A stretch of 64,000 bases of DNA from Alkalimonas amylolytica (GTDB lineage Bacteria; Pseudomonadota; Gammaproteobacteria; Enterobacterales; Alteromonadaceae): assembly GCF_900107845.1 (NCBI RefSeq), contig NZ_FNRM01000003.1, forward strand, positions 502,755-566,754. The letters run 5' to 3'. Below the pieces are notes generated by a model, which was not told the DNA's origin, did not search any database, and saw only the letters and a program-made list of their open reading frames with translations. The position numbers were made by a program, and so were the translations under genes. Positions within the stretch are counted from its first letter, which is position 1. Each line of letters starts with the position of its first letter. Below are positions 17,052 through 27,102 of this stretch, piece after piece.

Positions 17052-19076
17052 ATGACCCTTAGCATCCACCCTTCCATTGGTGTAGCCCGATTGGGCAATA
17101 GTCCCGGTCAATTTTACCTGGCTCCTGATCAGATTGGCCAGTTGCCATTTGAAGCTGACGCCTACGGCAACCGGCTGGGGCCGGTACAGCATTTCAAAGA
17201 TGCTGCGGGCCAGGTTCGACGTCAGGGGCAGTTGTTTAAACTGCTAACCGCCGAAGGAGACGAAGTCACCCTGGATAGCCCCAATGTAAAGTCCATCCAA
17301 TGGACAGTGCATCTGGCCAATAAAAAAGCGGCCTGGTACCAATACAGTGAATTAAAAGGTAATTTATTGTATGGACCACAAAACAGCTATAAAGCACAGG
17401 ATATCCCATTTCGTAATGCAAGCGTTGAAGGCGAACAAGCCAGACGACAACTCATCATTGACCCAGGCCCGCGTTCAATAAGTGGCAGTCGTCAGAGCAT
17501 TGGTTTTGATAAGGCCAATGCTCCCGTCGATTATCCGGTCTCCTACCCACCGGCCACAGTCGAATCTGGCACCCCTGTAACCACCTTGGGTAATCTATAC
17601 ACTGACGATGCAGGCCGCCTTATTGTGCTTGGCGGATTTGGCCATGCCGGAGGCAATGAGGAGCTGACAAGTTATGGTGGCTCAGACAGCTGGCATGATG
17701 ACATCTCCGATGGCCCAGTGTATTGCACCGTCACCTACCTGGATGGCTCTACAGAACAGTTGCAAGCCTGGGTGGTGGTTGGTTCGCCAGATTTTGCACC
17801 GGAAATTGTCAATATCTCCACCTTGTCCGACACCATGTTTGATGTAGGTGTCCGCTTCTATAATTTAGTCCCGGAACTCTATTGTAATGACCAGTTTAAT
17901 CGGGGTTTCAAGGCAAATTATCAACGTGATATTCAGCCACTGGTTGAGCGACTCAGCCGGTACCAATGGGTAGCAAATGTGCAGGCAATGAGCGCCTTTA
18001 ACTCCAGACAATTTGATTACACCGATAACAGCGAAGCCAATAAAGCCAACCGGCAAAGCTACTTTTCCTACTTTCGAGGTCTGAACAAGGAAGGTGATCC
18101 CTCCCCAAATCAGCCACAGCAAACCCTGTTTAAAGACAATTTTCCCATGCTGCCACTGAACTCCGGTAGCAACTCCGTCAGTAATGAGCTGATTATGAAG
18201 TTTCTGGCTTTAAACGAAACCCAGCAATTTCTGTTAAGTCAGTGGGCGGAAGGTCATTTTGATGCCGATCCAATGGCTCCACCCTATCCAGTACATCCAT
18301 TGGATCAAGGCAGTGTCGGTAACTGTGTCGGCTTGCCGATGTGTCCAGGCATCGAGGTAACCTGGAGCATGCAACATCCGGCAGTCTATGCAGCACCATA
18401 CCGGATCGCTGATCAAAAAGGCCCTGGCGGATACAACAAGACAGGCCTGACGCCATCTCGTGATGAATGCGAAGGTGGAGGTTGTGAGCCAGGCGATTTG
18501 ACCAAACGAATGGCTTGCCCCTGGCAAGCAGACTTCTTCCAATGCACAGTGCAAACAGTGAACTTTACTGAGCCGGAGGTCAATAAAAGCAAAGGCGCTC
18601 CCTTACCCCCAACCTATTACGCTTACTGGTGGCCACCGCAAAGCCCTTGGGATGTGCTCACCGGCGAACTGACACAGGAGGGGCAAGCGGCCTCGCATTT
18701 ACCCGCCGGCCAACAAATGAATTACGCCCGTGGGATCAACTCCTTTGTGCAGATGGTGGAGCATTGGTCCGCGCTGGCATTTATCCGCAATCAGCACAGC
18801 GAGGATGCTCTTTACCCCTACTTCACCGAAACCGAACGCAATAACGAGTTGTTTTGCTACAAGGAAGTCGGCATCGGCCAAATCACCGGCAATAAAGACG
18901 ATAATGAAACGACCATACCGGTGTTTTATATCGAAACAAATAAAGATACCATCAAAGCGAAATGCACCAGGGCGAAGGCGATGGTGGAAGCGATGGAACA
19001 GCGGGCTTTTAAACCCATTGATGTGAGCCCGGATGGCCTCGGTATGCCTCGCTCTGGCACTCGGGTAAGGCGCTGA
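17052..19076 (+). CDS. lodA: LodA-like quinoprotein amino acid oxidase
   Basis: The 674-residue protein opens with the LodA family start (IHPSIGVARLGNSPGQFYLAP). The family carries a cysteine tryptophylquinone made from a Cys and a Trp of its own chain and oxidises amino acids: Marinomonas LodA makes hydrogen peroxide from lysine, GoxA from glycine. Candidate cofactor residues are Cys489 in ACPWQADF or Cys498, and Trp526/Trp527 in YYAYWWPP; the spacing differs from LodA itself, so the exact pair and the substrate are uncertain. There is no classical signal peptide, as in LodA. The lodB gene follows after six bases. Peroxide made outside the cell gives the Marinomonas enzyme antibacterial activity in biofilms. 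Confidence 0.88.
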   Translation: MTLSIHPSIGVARLGNSPGQFYLAPDQIGQLPFEADAYGNRLGPVQHFKDAAGQVRRQGQLFKLLTAEGDEVTLDSPNVKSIQWTVHLANKKAAWYQYSELKGNLLYGPQNSYKAQDIPFRNASVEGEQARRQLIIDPGPRSISGSRQSIGFDKANAPVDYPVSYPPATVESGTPVTTLGNLYTDDAGRLIVLGGFGHAGGNEELTSYGGSDSWHDDISDGPVYCTVTYLDGSTEQLQAWVVVGSPDFAPEIVNISTLSDTMFDVGVRFYNLVPELYCNDQFNRGFKANYQRDIQPLVERLSRYQWVANVQAMSAFNSRQFDYTDNSEANKANRQSYFSYFRGLNKEGDPSPNQPQQTLFKDNFPMLPLNSGSNSVSNELIMKFLALNETQQFLLSQWAEGHFDADPMAPPYPVHPLDQGSVGNCVGLPMCPGIEVTWSMQHPAVYAAPYRIADQKGPGGYNKTGLTPSRDECEGGGCEPGDLTKRMACPWQADFFQCTVQTVNFTEPEVNKSKGAPLPPTYYAYWWPPQSPWDVLTGELTQEGQAASHLPAGQQMNYARGINSFVQMVEHWSALAFIRNQHSEDALYPYFTETERNNELFCYKEVGIGQITGNKDDNETTIPVFYIETNKDTIKAKCTRAKAMVEAMEQRAFKPIDVSPDGLGMPRSGTRVRR

Positions 19077-19082
19077 TTTCGC

Positions 19083-20225
19083 ATGGCCCTTCCCCGCATC
19101 GAAGCAGATGTTGTGATTATCGGCGCAGGCCCTGCCGGGGCCTGTGCCGCCCTTAGTTTGCTCACCTACTCGTCGTTGAAGGTGGTTCTGTTGGAGCAAT
19201 CCGACTTCAGCCAACTTCGAGTTGGGGAGCACGTCTCCGACAGCCTGTTTGCACTGCTCGACTACCTGAAGTTAAGCAAAACCGACTTTCCAGAAGGCAG
19301 CTTTATGCCTTGTTATGGGGACACCGCCTACTGGGGCAGCGCGATCCCAAGAGAACGCCACAGCATTTTTAACAGCGAAAATGCCAGTGTGCAACTGGCC
19401 CGGGAACTGTTCGATTTCACCTTGTTGGAGCATATTCTGGCCAGGGGCGGCACCATCTACCCAAGAACGCAAAGCAAAGCTCAACCGCTGCTTGACTCAG
19501 CCGGATGGCTGTTGGATTGCACGCACCCGGAAAAGGCCCCTTTTCAAATCCAGGCCCGCTATCTGATAGACGCCTCTGGCCGCAATAGCACCTTGTGTCG
19601 TCAACAAGGGGGAAAGGTCCATAAGCTGGATCAATTGATGGGAGCCGGCTGCTTTTTTTCTTGTCCAGGGCACGGCAGTCAACTACAGCAACACATCATT
19701 GAAAGCTGTGAAGATGGGTGGTGGTATGGCGCTTTGCTGCCCAACCAGGGATACGTAGCCACCTTTTTTTCCGATGTCGACATAATCAGTCAGCAGCGCC
19801 TCAACCAGCGGCAACACTGGCTTACCCGGTTGCAGCAAAGCCGCCAACTGAAGTATCAGTTGCAAGGCTGCACCATGCTATCGAAACACCCCTGGGTTCG
19901 TAATGCCAGCAGTCATTACAGCGACAGCAGTGCCATCAGTCGCTACATCGCTATCGGTGATGCCGCCTGCGCTTTTGATCCCATTTCTTCAATGGGGCTT
20001 GGCTTTGCCATTACATCTGCCTGCCATGCCGCCCGTTTAGTTATGGCTGAGCTGGCACAGCTTTCAACCACACCCTCACAAAGCTCATCTTCAGCCAGGC
20101 AGCTCTTTCAGCAAGATTTGCGCAACCACTTCTCTGCATTTAAGCAATTACGACAGAAATTCTATCAGGCCGAAAGTCGCTGGACAGAGGCTCCATTCTG
20201 GCAACGGCGCCAGGCACTCGCTTAA
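19083..20225 (+). CDS. lodB: LodB-like FAD-dependent maturase
   Basis: A 380-residue flavoprotein with GIGAGPAGACAAL-type FAD motif near the N-terminus (VVIIGAGPAGACAALSLL), a GEHVSDSL motif and a C-terminal GDAACAFDPISSMGLGFA motif, as in tryptophan-halogenase and geranylgeranyl-reductase relatives. LodB-type proteins are needed for formation of the tryptophylquinone cofactor of the partner LodA. The halogenase WxWxIP motif is not present, against a halogenase role. The start lies six bases after lodA, so the two are one operon. The assignment rests strongly on that context. Confidence 0.88.
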   Translation: MALPRIEADVVIIGAGPAGACAALSLLTYSSLKVVLLEQSDFSQLRVGEHVSDSLFALLDYLKLSKTDFPEGSFMPCYGDTAYWGSAIPRERHSIFNSENASVQLARELFDFTLLEHILARGGTIYPRTQSKAQPLLDSAGWLLDCTHPEKAPFQIQARYLIDASGRNSTLCRQQGGKVHKLDQLMGAGCFFSCPGHGSQLQQHIIESCEDGWWYGALLPNQGYVATFFSDVDIISQQRLNQRQHWLTRLQQSRQLKYQLQGCTMLSKHPWVRNASSHYSDSSAISRYIAIGDAACAFDPISSMGLGFAITSACHAARLVMAELAQLSTTPSQSSSSARQLFQQDLRNHFSAFKQLRQKFYQAESRWTEAPFWQRRQALA

Positions 20226-20483
20226 AACCCGGGATCTTTTGCACTTGGGCAGCCAGCTTGCAGCCAAAGAGAGCTGTTACTGGTTACAGGCTACAGGCAC
20301 CGCTCAATCATTTTGAGCCTTTGACTATCACCAACCTTTTCTTGTAGCCTAAGCAATAATTTAACGTTAAATCATTTAAACACCTTTGAACCTGAACCCA
20401 CTATTTCTAGTTCGAATTGGATTTATTTTTTGGCATCGTAACTGATGTTTTGATACCAGCAAGAGTTGGTAGCTAAGGATTCT

Positions 20484-23192
20484 ATGGTTTCGATCCATGT
20501 AGCCGGTCAAGACAAAACGAAACAGCTCAGTGATTGGGAAATACGCTGGGACTCCAACCAGAATGAGTTGAAACTGACTTGCCATTTCCCCTCTGGCAAA
20601 CGCTATTCCCGGCCGCTTAGCGAATGTGAAGTCACCCCCTGCAGAGACGTTCACGGAATGCTGGTCGCAAAAAAAGAAGGCTCTGTCTACAGTGCAACAG
20701 AACGTGTGACGATTCTGGGTGAAAAGTATGGGCTTATTCGCTACCCCAATAATCAAAGCGTTTATGCCAAAAAATTGACCGACATTGAGCTTGTCCCAGC
20801 AACCACACTCACAAATGACGCCCTCTTCCACTATTTTGTTGCTGTGGCAAAAGCTCGGTCTGAGCATGCAATGGCAGTAGAAAAATCAATTGCCGACAAT
20901 GTGGTGCGTCAATTTGAAAAAATTCTTCCCCATGCAGACACCGTGCTGCAAGCTTACTGTACAGCTAAGATGCAAGAACGTGTGCCGCAAGGAAATTACA
21001 TCTACCCGTTTGGCATTAATGAAAGCCAGCTCAAGGCTGTTGAGCATGCTTTCACATCACAGATCAGTCTGATTGAAGGCCCACCAGGCACCGGGAAAAC
21101 TCAGACGATCCTGAACATCATCGCCAATATTATGCTGCGCGGGGAAAGCGTGGCAATACTATCCAACAACAATGCTGCCGTAGAAAATGTGTACGAAAAG
21201 CTCGCCAAACACGGCCTGGATCATGTGGTCGCAAAACTTGGGAACAAGGATAACCGAGAGGCCTTTTTCACAGATGGGACGACCACCTTACAGGAGGAAC
21301 TCCCCCCTAAGCCTTCCATCGCACAGATACAGACTGTTCTTGCAACCTTGAAGCAACAGCTGCATACCCAGAATGAAATGGTGCAACTGCAAGCTGAAAT
21401 TGACGAATTAAAAATTGAAAAGAGTTATTTGCGTCAATGGCAAAGCGACAACAAGGTAGACACATCAGCATCGCTGGATAAGTACAGACTCTCCCCCGCC
21501 AAAGCAGTGGAGCTGATGGTGTACCTGGCTTACATCAACGAGCGAAAAATCAAGAAAATCACACTGAAGGATCGGATTGAGTTGTTATTCAATCATTGGA
21601 TACTGCGGATGAAACCTTTTTCAAGTGCAGAGCAGCGCAACACCATGATTTACGCTTTACAACTTCACTACTATGAGCAAACGCTACAGGACAAAAAAGC
21701 ACAGTTAGCCGCTTTGCAGGAGATGTTAAAGCAAGATAATTTCACCACTTTGCTGGATGAGCTCACCAACAGCTCCATGATCTATCTGAAACACCACCTC
21801 AGGGAGCATATCCCTGCGCAAGCAAACTTCGATGCAAAAAATTACCGGCAGCGATTTGATGACTTTATCAAGCGTTACCCAATCATTGGCAGTGGTACGC
21901 ACTCGATTGTAAACTCTATTGGGACAGGCGCCGTACTTGACTATGTCATTATCGACGAAGCTTCACAGCAGGATATTGTTCCCGGGGTTTTAGCGCTTGG
22001 CTGTGCCAGAAACTTGATTGTGGTTGGTGATAGCAAGCAGCTAGCCCATATTCCTGCCACAGTAGGAATCCCCTCTCCCCATGAGTTCTACGACTGTGAA
22101 AAATACAGTTTACTCGCCTCGTGCATGGGTGTTTTTCACAACTCACTTCCCCGTACCCTGTTAAAAGAGCACTACCGCTGCCACCCCAGAATCATCCAGT
22201 TTTGTAACCAGCAATATTATGACAATCAACTGATCCCGATGCGGCAAGATAACGGTGAAGAAGCACTGACGCTCATTGTCACCGCCCGAGGGAATCACAC
22301 CAGAAACAATTCGAATCTGCGCGAACTGGACTCCGTGCTTAAGGTGTTTGAAATGCAGGATGGCGTTGAATGGGATAAGACCCAGTCAAGAGGCTTTATT
22401 GCCCCCTTCAGGGCACAGGTTAGGTTGTCTGATAGCCATTTACCCTGCGATTTCATTAATGACACTGTCCATAAGTTTCAGGGCCGAGAATGTGAAGAAA
22501 TCGTCTTTTCTACCGTGCTGGACAAGAAGCAGAGCAGCCAACGAAAGTTAGGCTTTGTCGATGATGCCCGTATGATCAATGTCGCTGTATCCAGAGCCCA
22601 GCATAAGTTCACACTCGTCACCGGCGATGATGTCTTCACCACTAATAATGGACACATCGCCGCACTGGTGCGTTACATGGAATATTACGCGGATAAGAAA
22701 CAAATACACCGGGCGATTGTTGTTTCTGCCTTCGATCTGCTTTACAAAGAATACGACCAGTCCCTGCAAGCATTAAACGAGCGGTTGCGACCGACTGACT
22801 CCAAATTTAAATCTGAACAAATCATTGCAGACATACTGCGTTCTGCAATGTCCCAAGAGCCCTACCAGGCACTGATGTTCCACTCCCAGATCGCCTTGAA
22901 CCAATTGGCTGCCCCCAGCAACGACGCTTTAACAGAGCGGGAGCAGCAATTTTTGATAAATCGGGCCAGCTGTGACTTTGTCATCTACTTCAAAGTGGGC
23001 AAGACACCCTTGGGGGTGATTGAAGTGGATGGTGGCTATCACGACTCCCCCGAGCAAGCCGAGCGCGATGCGTTAAAAAATAGCATCTTGGCAAAGGTGA
23101 ATATTCCACTGCTGCGCCTGAGAACGATCGGAAGCCATATCGAAGAGAAAGTCACCACATTTATAGCCACATGGGCAAGAAAAACGAACTAA
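20484..23192 (+). CDS. SF1 helicase (Upf1/Dna2-like) with C-terminal DUF2726-type nuclease domain
   Basis: About 902 residues from ATG 20484, which follows AAGGA; a TTG at 20466 is less likely. Residues 1-110 form an uncharacterised basic region. Walker A EGPPGTGKTQT is near 197-207, a coiled-coil insertion of about 200 residues follows, then Walker B VIIDEASQQ (Asp491, Glu492), GDSKQLAHIP, an arginine motif in LLKEHYRCHP, and HKFQGRE and VAVSRAQHKF. The last 120 residues (CDFVIYFKVG...GVIEVDGGYHD) match the DUF2726 PD-(D/E)XK-like fold. It should unwind and perhaps cut nucleic acid. It lies 85 bases before the nuclease-STAND gene; the two may be a defence unit. Such helicases also occur alone. 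Confidence 0.85.
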   Translation: MVSIHVAGQDKTKQLSDWEIRWDSNQNELKLTCHFPSGKRYSRPLSECEVTPCRDVHGMLVAKKEGSVYSATERVTILGEKYGLIRYPNNQSVYAKKLTDIELVPATTLTNDALFHYFVAVAKARSEHAMAVEKSIADNVVRQFEKILPHADTVLQAYCTAKMQERVPQGNYIYPFGINESQLKAVEHAFTSQISLIEGPPGTGKTQTILNIIANIMLRGESVAILSNNNAAVENVYEKLAKHGLDHVVAKLGNKDNREAFFTDGTTTLQEELPPKPSIAQIQTVLATLKQQLHTQNEMVQLQAEIDELKIEKSYLRQWQSDNKVDTSASLDKYRLSPAKAVELMVYLAYINERKIKKITLKDRIELLFNHWILRMKPFSSAEQRNTMIYALQLHYYEQTLQDKKAQLAALQEMLKQDNFTTLLDELTNSSMIYLKHHLREHIPAQANFDAKNYRQRFDDFIKRYPIIGSGTHSIVNSIGTGAVLDYVIIDEASQQDIVPGVLALGCARNLIVVGDSKQLAHIPATVGIPSPHEFYDCEKYSLLASCMGVFHNSLPRTLLKEHYRCHPRIIQFCNQQYYDNQLIPMRQDNGEEALTLIVTARGNHTRNNSNLRELDSVLKVFEMQDGVEWDKTQSRGFIAPFRAQVRLSDSHLPCDFINDTVHKFQGRECEEIVFSTVLDKKQSSQRKLGFVDDARMINVAVSRAQHKFTLVTGDDVFTTNNGHIAALVRYMEYYADKKQIHRAIVVSAFDLLYKEYDQSLQALNERLRPTDSKFKSEQIIADILRSAMSQEPYQALMFHSQIALNQLAAPSNDALTEREQQFLINRASCDFVIYFKVGKTPLGVIEVDGGYHDSPEQAERDALKNSILAKVNIPLLRLRTIGSHIEEKVTTFIATWARKTN

Positions 23193-23277
23193 TAGCCACA
23201 CCCAGTAAAGCCTGATATGTTGCCATCAGTTAGGTTCCCATTTCTTAAATAGTGGCGAAGAATCAATTGAGGGATCA

Positions 23278-26200
23278 ATGGTACTTTTTGAGCTCGCACC
23301 AGTAGATATTTCCAACTTAAACGACGCTGACTTAAGAGAGTTAGTCGCACGTCTATGCGAGGCTGAATTAAGCCGGCAAGGCATCTCATCAGTTCATATA
23401 AAATGGGGCGGAGCACAAGAAGCGCCCGACGGTGGTCTTGATGTTTATGTACAAGATGTCGGCTCATTGCCTTCACCAGGCTTTGTACCCCGCATAAACA
23501 CCGGCATTCAAGTAAAGAAAAATAGTATGAGTAAAGCTGCCTGCGCTAAAGAAATGCAGGATAGTGGCAGTGTAAAAAAAATAATATCCAGTCTCGCAGA
23601 CAATCACGGTGCTTACATCATTGTCAGCGGGAAGGATCGTTGCTCAGACAGAATGCTTTCCGATCGTATTTCAGGCATGGCATCAGCGATTACAGGTTTG
23701 CCGAACAAGGAAAACCTTAAACTTGATTTTTATTGCAGTGACCGACTTTGCAATTGGTTAAGGCAGCATCCTGGGGTTGCACTTTGGGCCAGAATAAAAC
23801 TCGGCAAACCGCTCTCTGGTTGGAAGCCATTTAGACGCTGGACTTCAGTACCAGCTAACAAAGAAGATGAATTACTCCTTGATGATCATCCCTGCGTAAG
23901 GGATCTCAACTCCCCAGATAAAAGCGCCGTTGCACTTATCGACGGAATAAAATTAGCCAGAGATAAACTACGTAATCCCTGCAGTGCAGTTAGGATTACC
24001 GGATTGTCAGGTGTTGGCAAAACACGGTTTGCCCAAGCGTTATTTGAAGCCGGAACTGGTGAAAATGTGTTGTCATCAACCGGCGTAATTTATGCTGATT
24101 TAGGCGAAGATTTAAAACCTTCGGCTGCAGAACTACTGACTTATTTAATTGCCAACGATTATGCAGCCTTTGTAGTGCTTGATAACTGCAATCCGGATGT
24201 GCACAGGCAGTTGCAAAGGCAGCTGTCAGAGAGCAATGCAAGGTTAAGTTTGCTGACGATTGAATATGATATTTCTGATGATAAACCGGAAGAGACTGAT
24301 GTCATCCACCTAGAGCCTGCCAGCGAGAAGACAGTTTCATCACTTATTCAAAGACGCTTTCCAGAACTAGGACAGCTCAACGCAGACAGGATCGCTGAGT
24401 TTGCTGGAGGTAATGCGCGCGTAGCAATAGCATTAGCTAATCGGGTAGATGCCGATGAAACACTGACTAAGTTTTCTGACGATGCACTTTTCAAACGGTT
24501 GTTTAGTCAGCGGAAAGAGCACTCTGTCAGCTTATTACACAATGCTGAACTCCTGTCTCTGGTTTATTCATTCAATGTTTCAGCAAAAGAATTTAACGAC
24601 GAATTAAGCGTATTCGCACAGATCGGGGATGTTACGCGGAAGTCACTGCACAAAGACCAAGCCGAATTACTCCGCCGTCAGCTCGTTCAACAGCGCGGTC
24701 ACTGGCGGGCAGTTTTACCACATGCTCTTGCTAATCGGTTAGCGAGTAGAGCACTGGAAAGTATTGCTCCAGATGAGATCAATGCAGAACTGTTTAAACC
24801 TGAGAATATCCGGCTACTTAAATCCTGTGCGCACCGGCTGGGCTATTTGCATGATTGCCAAGCCGCACATGAGCTCGCGAGCAGTTGGCTCCAACCCGGA
24901 GCACCACTACATAACATAGCTTCAGGCGATGTACAGCAAATTGCCATACTGACTTATATAGCTCCGGTCTTTCCTGCCACTGCGTTAGCTGCAATTGAAA
25001 GAGCATGTGTCGATAAAAAGTTCGCTTCCAGAAAGAACACCTATTTTTCAACTGTTGTCGGATTGCTCTGCAAGCTTGCGTATGAAGATAACATGTTTGA
25101 TAGAGCTGCCACTGTGCTAGTGAAATTCGCTGAAACAGAAAATAAAGATGAAAATAACGACAGTATAGTTAACAAGCTTAGTCAGCTATTTTCACTATAT
25201 CTTTCAGGTACTCAAGCAACCCCGGAACGCAGACAGAAGTTTCTGCGGCACTTACATTGTAGCGATAACAAAAGGTACCAAGAAATAGCAGAAAAGCTAT
25301 TCAGTTCCGCTTTTGAAGCATACCACTGGTCTTCCTTTGGCGGTTTTAGCTTTGGTGCACGCAAACGAGATTGGGGCTGGCGACCTCAGACAAATGCAGA
25401 TGTAAAAACATGGTATGAAGGATTTATTGAAATTTTAAAACCAGGTCTTGAGTCAGCTGATGAAAACATTAGAAATCACAACCGGAGTATTTTAGTCTCT
25501 AACTTCCGAGGCCTTTGGTCAGAAGCGCATTGCTTTAAAACTCTTGAAAACTTAATTACAAAGCAAAATGAGCTAAAGCACTGGCCAGAGATGTTACTAG
25601 CAGTAAAGCAAACCCTGCATTATGATAAAAGTGCCCATTCTCCAGAGCTACTCATCTTATTGCAAAGCTTAGAAAAAAAACTTACACCATCAAGTTTCAT
25701 TGAAGATTTGGAATACCATCTATTCTCCAGCATACACACCCTCACAGAACACTGCGAAGATGAATATCCAGAAAGTTATCAAGCTATCTGCAAGAAGATT
25801 ACTTCTTTCGGTGAAATGGTCGCATCACAGTCTGAGATATTGGAGTCTTTGGCACCGCAGCTTTGGATTACAGATAGAGATTCAATCTGGTTATTCGGCA
25901 AAGGGCTTGCACAAGGAAGCCAAGATAAAACCGAAGCGTTTACCTATCTTGTATCGTTAATGCAGAAGCAAAAACGAACGATGGTGTATCCAAATTTATT
26001 TGCTGGTTTCATAAGCGCTGTCTATACAGAAAATTCTGTACAAGCGGAACAGCTTCAAGCACAAACACTATTGATCCCTGAGCTGCAGCAGCACTTTGTT
26101 TACTTGTTGTGTAGCACGCCGATAAACCAGTGGGGTGCAAATAAGTTAGTCGAAGTTGCAAAGCATGGTCTTGTTGAAGCATCGAAATTTCAACGTCTAA

Positions 26201-27102
26201 GCCGTGGCCGTATACATGAAACAATTAGTGACAATGACTTTGCAGAAATTCTCAATGCCGTGAGCAAGCTAGAAAATGGCATATTCTCTGTAATTGAAAT
26301 ACTTAGCATGCGCTTTTACATCGATAAAAAAAGCACTTATGTGCCCCAAGACATCCTAAAAAAGCTCGGCCGTACGACTATTTATCGGCTACTTTCATTA
26401 GATAAAGATAACGTTCATTATAATCAGCTATTTGGCCTGGATCGAGTTATCGAACTTTGCATAACTGAAACAGCACCACAGAATGAAATTGTTAATATTA
26501 TTGATTGCCTCTGTGATGGTTTAAGTAACTATCGGCTCTTCAGGCCTGATATCACCAAAATAATTTCGGCTGTGGTTAAAAGCTTCCCTGAACTTGTACT
26601 AGATCGCGTGCTTAAAGATGTGGATAACCAAGGCCACCTCACATATTACCTATTTAAAGATAACTCCTCACGACACGTTTCTTACCTTAATCAGGTACCA
26701 GCAAAACGTGTTCTGGCTTGGTGTAATAAAGAAGAAACGCGCATAAAAATAGTAGCAAAATCCATTTCCGCGTATAAGCGTTTACCCAACGAGCCAGACC
26801 AAGATGGAAACCTGAGGGTTACAACTTTGACTGAACATGCACTGGCACTACTCGACATTGCTCAAGATAAGCTAGCTATAGCTGAATCGATATACAAAGA
26901 TATCTGCCCAACCTCTTGGTTAGGTTCAAGAGCAGATATCATGGAAGAACGAGCAAGAGCTTTTGCTGTACTTACCAATCATGTTACACCTGAGATAAGA
27001 GAGTTTGCTAAATCAAAAATGATCATACTTGAGCAAGTAATTAAGAAAACACGAGAGCAAGAAGCTGCAGAAAATAACGAGCGAGAACAACGTTTTGAGT
27101 AA
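23278..27102 (+). CDS. Mrr-like nuclease plus STAND-like NTPase with long helical C-terminus; candidate antiviral sensor
   Basis: GAGGG precedes the ATG. In this 1274-residue protein, residues 1-165 look like an Mrr-type restriction nuclease: PDGGLDVYV (Asp51, Asp55) and the strand IQVKK (Gln78, Lys80). A P-loop GLSGVGKT spans 242-249; AFVVLDN (Asp302) is a Walker B in NB-ARC style, and LLTIEYD a sensor-like strand follows. From about 420 to the end the chain is alpha-helical with repeat-like spacing, as in the ligand-sensing tails of Avs and bNACHT proteins. That architecture is typical of phage sensors that cut DNA when triggered. I cannot match it to a named Avs family; its Walker B lacks the NACHT acidic pair. 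The gene is AT-richer than its neighbours, suggesting transfer. Confidence 0.75.
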   Translation: MVLFELAPVDISNLNDADLRELVARLCEAELSRQGISSVHIKWGGAQEAPDGGLDVYVQDVGSLPSPGFVPRINTGIQVKKNSMSKAACAKEMQDSGSVKKIISSLADNHGAYIIVSGKDRCSDRMLSDRISGMASAITGLPNKENLKLDFYCSDRLCNWLRQHPGVALWARIKLGKPLSGWKPFRRWTSVPANKEDELLLDDHPCVRDLNSPDKSAVALIDGIKLARDKLRNPCSAVRITGLSGVGKTRFAQALFEAGTGENVLSSTGVIYADLGEDLKPSAAELLTYLIANDYAAFVVLDNCNPDVHRQLQRQLSESNARLSLLTIEYDISDDKPEETDVIHLEPASEKTVSSLIQRRFPELGQLNADRIAEFAGGNARVAIALANRVDADETLTKFSDDALFKRLFSQRKEHSVSLLHNAELLSLVYSFNVSAKEFNDELSVFAQIGDVTRKSLHKDQAELLRRQLVQQRGHWRAVLPHALANRLASRALESIAPDEINAELFKPENIRLLKSCAHRLGYLHDCQAAHELASSWLQPGAPLHNIASGDVQQIAILTYIAPVFPATALAAIERACVDKKFASRKNTYFSTVVGLLCKLAYEDNMFDRAATVLVKFAETENKDENNDSIVNKLSQLFSLYLSGTQATPERRQKFLRHLHCSDNKRYQEIAEKLFSSAFEAYHWSSFGGFSFGARKRDWGWRPQTNADVKTWYEGFIEILKPGLESADENIRNHNRSILVSNFRGLWSEAHCFKTLENLITKQNELKHWPEMLLAVKQTLHYDKSAHSPELLILLQSLEKKLTPSSFIEDLEYHLFSSIHTLTEHCEDEYPESYQAICKKITSFGEMVASQSEILESLAPQLWITDRDSIWLFGKGLAQGSQDKTEAFTYLVSLMQKQKRTMVYPNLFAGFISAVYTENSVQAEQLQAQTLLIPELQQHFVYLLCSTPINQWGANKLVEVAKHGLVEASKFQRLSRGRIHETISDNDFAEILNAVSKLENGIFSVIEILSMRFYIDKKSTYVPQDILKKLGRTTIYRLLSLDKDNVHYNQLFGLDRVIELCITETAPQNEIVNIIDCLCDGLSNYRLFRPDITKIISAVVKSFPELVLDRVLKDVDNQGHLTYYLFKDNSSRHVSYLNQVPAKRVLAWCNKEETRIKIVAKSISAYKRLPNEPDQDGNLRVTTLTEHALALLDIAQDKLAIAESIYKDICPTSWLGSRADIMEERARAFAVLTNHVTPEIREFAKSKMIILEQVIKKTREQEAAENNEREQRFE

